Below the pieces are notes generated by a model, which was not told the DNA's origin, ran no database searches, and was given only the letters and a program-made list of their open reading frames with translations. Both the position numbers and the translations under genes were made by a program. From Apostichopus japonicus (Eukaryota; Echinodermata; Holothuroidea; Aspidochirotida; Stichopodidae), in NCBI RefSeq assembly GCF_037975245.1, contig NC_092577.1:36016898-36080897 (forward strand): a stretch of 64,000 nt of DNA. The letters run 5' to 3'. Positions 60,601 to 64,000 of this stretch are shown in pieces. How positions within the stretch are numbered: position 1 is the first letter of the stretch; each line of letters opens with the position of its first letter.

Positions 60601-63600
60601 CACAACCTAGTACTCAAAACTGAAAACAGTACCCCAAATTGTACCGTATATCACGATAAATGTGACTTTTCCTAGTTTTGTCTCTAAAATTAGAAGTTGA
60701 ATTTGGAAAAGTTTAGTTGATGGATTTGTTAACTATAAGAAACACATATTTGAGCTCAGTCATAGCAAGTTACTTGATTTTTCATTTCCGATTATCACAT
60801 GCAAGGACTCCAAAGTTAAAATAGAACTTCAAAATAAAATGCAGTACCCCCATACACTGTACTGTATAGCACAAGTTACGGTCTATAGTGCAATAGTTTC
60901 TTGTCTGAAATATGAAGTCAAAGTTGGAAAATTTTGTTCAAACACTTGTGTACAATACAAAACAAATGTTTGAGCTCAGACTTAGCAGTTAACTTGAGGA
61001 GGCACTTCAAATTTTCCACAACCTAGTACTCAAAACTGAAAACAGTACCCCAAATTGTACCGTATATCACGATAAATGTGACTTTTCTTAGTTTTGTCTC
61101 TAAAATTAGAAGTTGAAGTTGGAAAAGTTTAGTTGATGGATTTGTTAACTATAAGAAACACATATTTGAGCTCAGTCATAGCAAGTAACTTGATTTTTCA
61201 TTTCGGATTATCACATGCAAGGACTCCAAAGTTAAAATAGAACTTCAAAATAAAATGCAGTACCCCCATACACTGTACTGTATAGCACAAGTTACGGTAT
61301 ATAAAGTGCAATAGTTTCTTGTCTGAAATATGATGTCAAAGTTGGAAAAATTTTGTTCAAAGACTTGTGTACAATACAAAAGAAATGTTTGAGCTCAGAC
61401 TTAGCAGTTAACTTGAGGAGGCACTTCAAATTTTCCACAACCTAGTACTCAAAACTGAAAACAGTACCCCAAATTGTACCGTATATCACGATAAATGTGA
61501 CTTTTCTTAGTTTTGTCTCTAAAATTAGAAGTTGAAGTTGGAAAAGTTTAGTTGATGGATTTGTTAACTATAAGAAACACATATTTGAGCTCAGTCATAG
61601 CAAGTTACTTGATTTTTCATTTCGGATTATCACATGCAAGGACTCCAAAGTTAAAATAGTACTTCAAAATCAAATGCAGTAACCCCATACACTGTACTGT
61701 ATAGCACAAGTTACGGTATATAAAGTGAAATAGTTTCTTGTCTGAAATATGAAGTCAAAGTTGGAAAATTTTGTTCAAAGACTTGTGTACAATGCAAAAC
61801 AATTGTTTGAGCTCAGACTTAGCAGTTAACTTGAGGAGGCACTTCAAATTTTCCACAACCTAGTACTCAAAACTGAAAACAGTACCCCAAATTGTACTGT
61901 ATATCACGATAAATGTGACTTTTCCTAGTTTTGTCTCTAAAATTAGAAGTTGAAGTTGGAAAAGTTTAGTTGATGGATTTGTTAACTATAAGAAACACAT
62001 ATTTGAGCTCAGTCATAGCAAGTTACTTGATTTTTCATATCCGATTATCACATGCAAGGACTCCAAAGTTAAAATAGTACTTCAAAATCAAATGCAGTAC
62101 CCCATACACTGTACTGTATAGCACAAGTTACGGTATATAAAGTGCAATAGTTTCTTGTCTGAAATATGATGTCAAAGTTGGAAAAATTTTGTTCAAAGAC
62201 TTGTTTTCAATACAAAACAAATGTTTGAGCTCAGACTTAGCAGTTAACTTGAGGAGGCACTTCAAATTTTCCACAACCTAGTACTCAAAAGTGACAACAG
62301 TACCCCAAATTGTACCGTATATCACGATAAATGTGACTTTTCCTAGTTTTGTCTCTAAAATTAGAAGTTGAAGTTGGAAAAGTTTAGTTGATGGATTTGT
62401 TAACTATAAGAAACACATATTTGAGCTCAGTCATAGCAAGTTACTTGGATTTTTCATATCCGATTATCACATGCAAGGACTCCAAAGTTAAAATAGTACT
62501 TCAAAATAAAATGCAGTACCCCCATACACTGTACTGTATAGCACAAGTTACGGTATATAAAGTGCAATAGTTTCTTGTCTGAAATATGATGTCAAAGTTG
62601 GAAAAATTTTGTTCAAAGACTTGTGTACAATACAAAACAAATGTTTGAGCTCAGACTTAGCAGTTAACTTGAGGAGGCACTTCAAATTTTCCACAACCTA
62701 GTACTCAAAACTGAAAACAGTACCCCAAATTGTACCGTATATCACGATAAATGTGACTTTTCTTAGTTTTGTCTCTAAAATTAGAAGTTGAAGTTGGAAA
62801 AGTTTAGTTGATGGATTTGTTAACTATAAGAAACACATATTTGAGCTCAGTCATAGCAAGTTACTTGATTTTTCATTTCGGATTATCACATGCAAGGACT
62901 CCAAAGTTAAAATAGTACTTCAAAATAAAATGCAGTACCCCATACACTGTACTGTATAGCACAAGTTACGGTATATAAAGTGCAATAGTTTCTTGTCTGA
63001 AATATGATGTCAAAGTTGGAAAAATTTTGTTCAAAGACTTGTTTTTAATACAAAACAAATGTTTGAGCTCAGACTTAGCAGTTAACTTGAGGAGGCACTT
63101 CAAATTTTCCACAACCTAGTACTCAAAACTGAAAACAGTACCCCAAATTGTACCGTATATCACGATAAATGTGACTTTTCCTAGTTTTGTCTCTAAAATT
63201 AGAAGTTGAATTTGGAAAAGTTTAGTTGATGGATTTGTTAACTATAAGAAACACATATTTGAGCTCAGTCATAGCAAGTTACTTGATTTTTCATTTCCGA
63301 TTATCACATGCAAGGACTCCAAAGTTAAAATAGAACTTCAAAATAAAATGCAGTACCCCCATACACTGTACTGTATAGCACAAGTTACGGTCTATAGTGC
63401 AATAGTTTCTTGTCTGAAATATGAAGTCAAAGTTGGAAAATTTTGTTCAAACACTTGTGTACAATACAAAACAAATGTTTGAGCTCAGACTTAGCAGTTA
63501 ACTTGAGGAGGCACTTCAAATTTTCCACAACCTAGTACTCAAAACTGAAAACAGTACCCCAAATTGTACCGTATATCACGATAAATGTGACTTTTCTTAG

Positions 63601-64000
63601 TTTTGTCTCTAAAGTTAGAAGTTGAAGTTGGAAAAGTTTAGTTGATGGATTTGTTAACTATAAGAAACACATATTTGAGCTCAGTCATAGCAAGTTACTT
63701 GATTTTTCATTTCCGATTATCACATGCAAGGACTCCAAAGTTAAAATAGAACTTCAAAATAAAATGCAGTACCCCCATACACTGTACTGTATAGCACAAG
63801 TTACGGTATATAAAGTGCAATAGTTTCTTGTCTGAAATATGATGTCAAAGTTGGAAAAATTTTGTTCAAAGACTTGTGTACAATACAAAAGAAATGTTTG
63901 AGCTCAGACTTAGCAGTTAACTTGAGGAGGCACTTCAAATTTTCCACAACCTAGTACTCAAAACTGAAAACAGTACCCCAAATTGTACCGTATATCACGA
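57640..64000. repeat. Higher-order repeat: 4182-bp ten-monomer unit
   Basis: Rare variants recur exactly 4182 bp apart: TTGGATTTTTCATATCC (58264 and 62446), GTTTTTAATACAAAAC (58858 and 63040) and AAAGTTAGAAG (59429 and 63611). The copies start near 57640 and 61820, and the second runs off the window. Before 57640 the match at this offset breaks down. Confidence 0.9.

Larger units (their letters stand above)
42061..64000. repeat. Satellite array, ~418-bp monomers (runs off the window end)
   Basis: The anchor TTGATGGA(T/A)TTG occurs 51 times from 42734 to 63642, spaced 416-421 bp (mean 418.2), so about 52 monomers lie in the window. Each monomer has two homologous halves of ~209 bp. Half one starts TTTGAGCTCAGTCATAGCAA and half two TTTGAGCTCAGACTTAGCAG. 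Both then carry a CTTGA, ACTCAAA/ACTCCAAA, CAGTACCCC, GTA-TGTATA and TTGTCTSTAAA-GAAGTTGGAAAA series. Length variants come mainly from TATATAAAGTG versus CTATAGTG and GGAAAAATT versus GGAAAATT. The 60-68 codon ORFs are repeat artefacts. Confidence 0.98.

Noticed and set aside
42852-62570. Repeated 60-68 codon ORFs on both strands with near-identical translations
   Set aside because: They recur only because the satellite monomer recurs. They are broken in many monomers and show no codon-level constraint, so they are not a gene family.

Overview
The window looks like non-coding, repeat-rich nuclear DNA of an animal, most likely a marine invertebrate. It is AT-rich, with no dense gene packing and no bacterial-style operons. 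It holds several families of DNA transposons with GC-rich ends of the CAGG-GCGTA-CCAGG type, degraded LINE reverse-transcriptase sequence, many micro- and minisatellites, and GT-AG style candidate exons. Scattered TAGGCCTA-like motifs and the TTATACAGCGCC / CAAAGCGCTTTACA repeat suggest an echinoderm-like or other deuterostome genome. That placement is an inference with low confidence.

Layout. Positions 1-1707, 10269-12233 and 13020-14832 are three copies of one roughly 1.8-2.0 kb non-autonomous DNA transposon. The first is inverted and cut by the window edge; the other two each carry a perfect 5-bp target-site duplication. Between them, 7157-9334 is a different element with an 8-bp target-site duplication (hAT hallmark). 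A second element, 8138-9034, is nested in it and has its own 8-bp duplication. Positions 14.8-20 kb are mostly featureless. At 20-26.5 kb there is a possible Penelope-like GIY-YIG remnant, a 4-bp microsatellite, a palindromic MITE-like element, a LINE 3' tail, a cluster of palindromes and a 135-bp tandem array. At 27.1-29.5 kb there are two minisatellites, a 188-bp duplication and a short array of ~217-bp units that are diverged relatives of the large satellite. At 29.6-31.1 kb lies a dead L2/CR1-like LINE on the minus strand.

About 31.8-39.0 kb is bounded by diverged inverted repeats with GC-rich CCGCC/CGGCGG minisatellites just inside both ends. It contains candidate minus-strand exons, two of which join in phase and resemble the DUF4806 domain. 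A good ATG-containing first-exon candidate lies at its right margin (39035-39161). This could be a large transposon carrying a gene, or a host gene invaded by repeats.

From about 42.06 kb to the end of the window is a single tandem satellite array. It contains 51 anchored monomers of 416-421 bp (mean 418.2), each an ancient dimer of ~209-bp halves. The left edge is degenerate and the core is homogenised. Nested higher-order repeats are visible: a 1254-bp trimer in tandem, an 837-bp dimer used three times and a 4182-bp ten-monomer unit. The short ORFs in the array are by-products of the repeat and are not treated as genes.

No complete protein-coding gene, rRNA, tRNA or CRISPR array could be supported. 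The most notable content is the satellite with its distant ancestral-type copies, and the inverted-repeat-bounded DUF4806-like locus.
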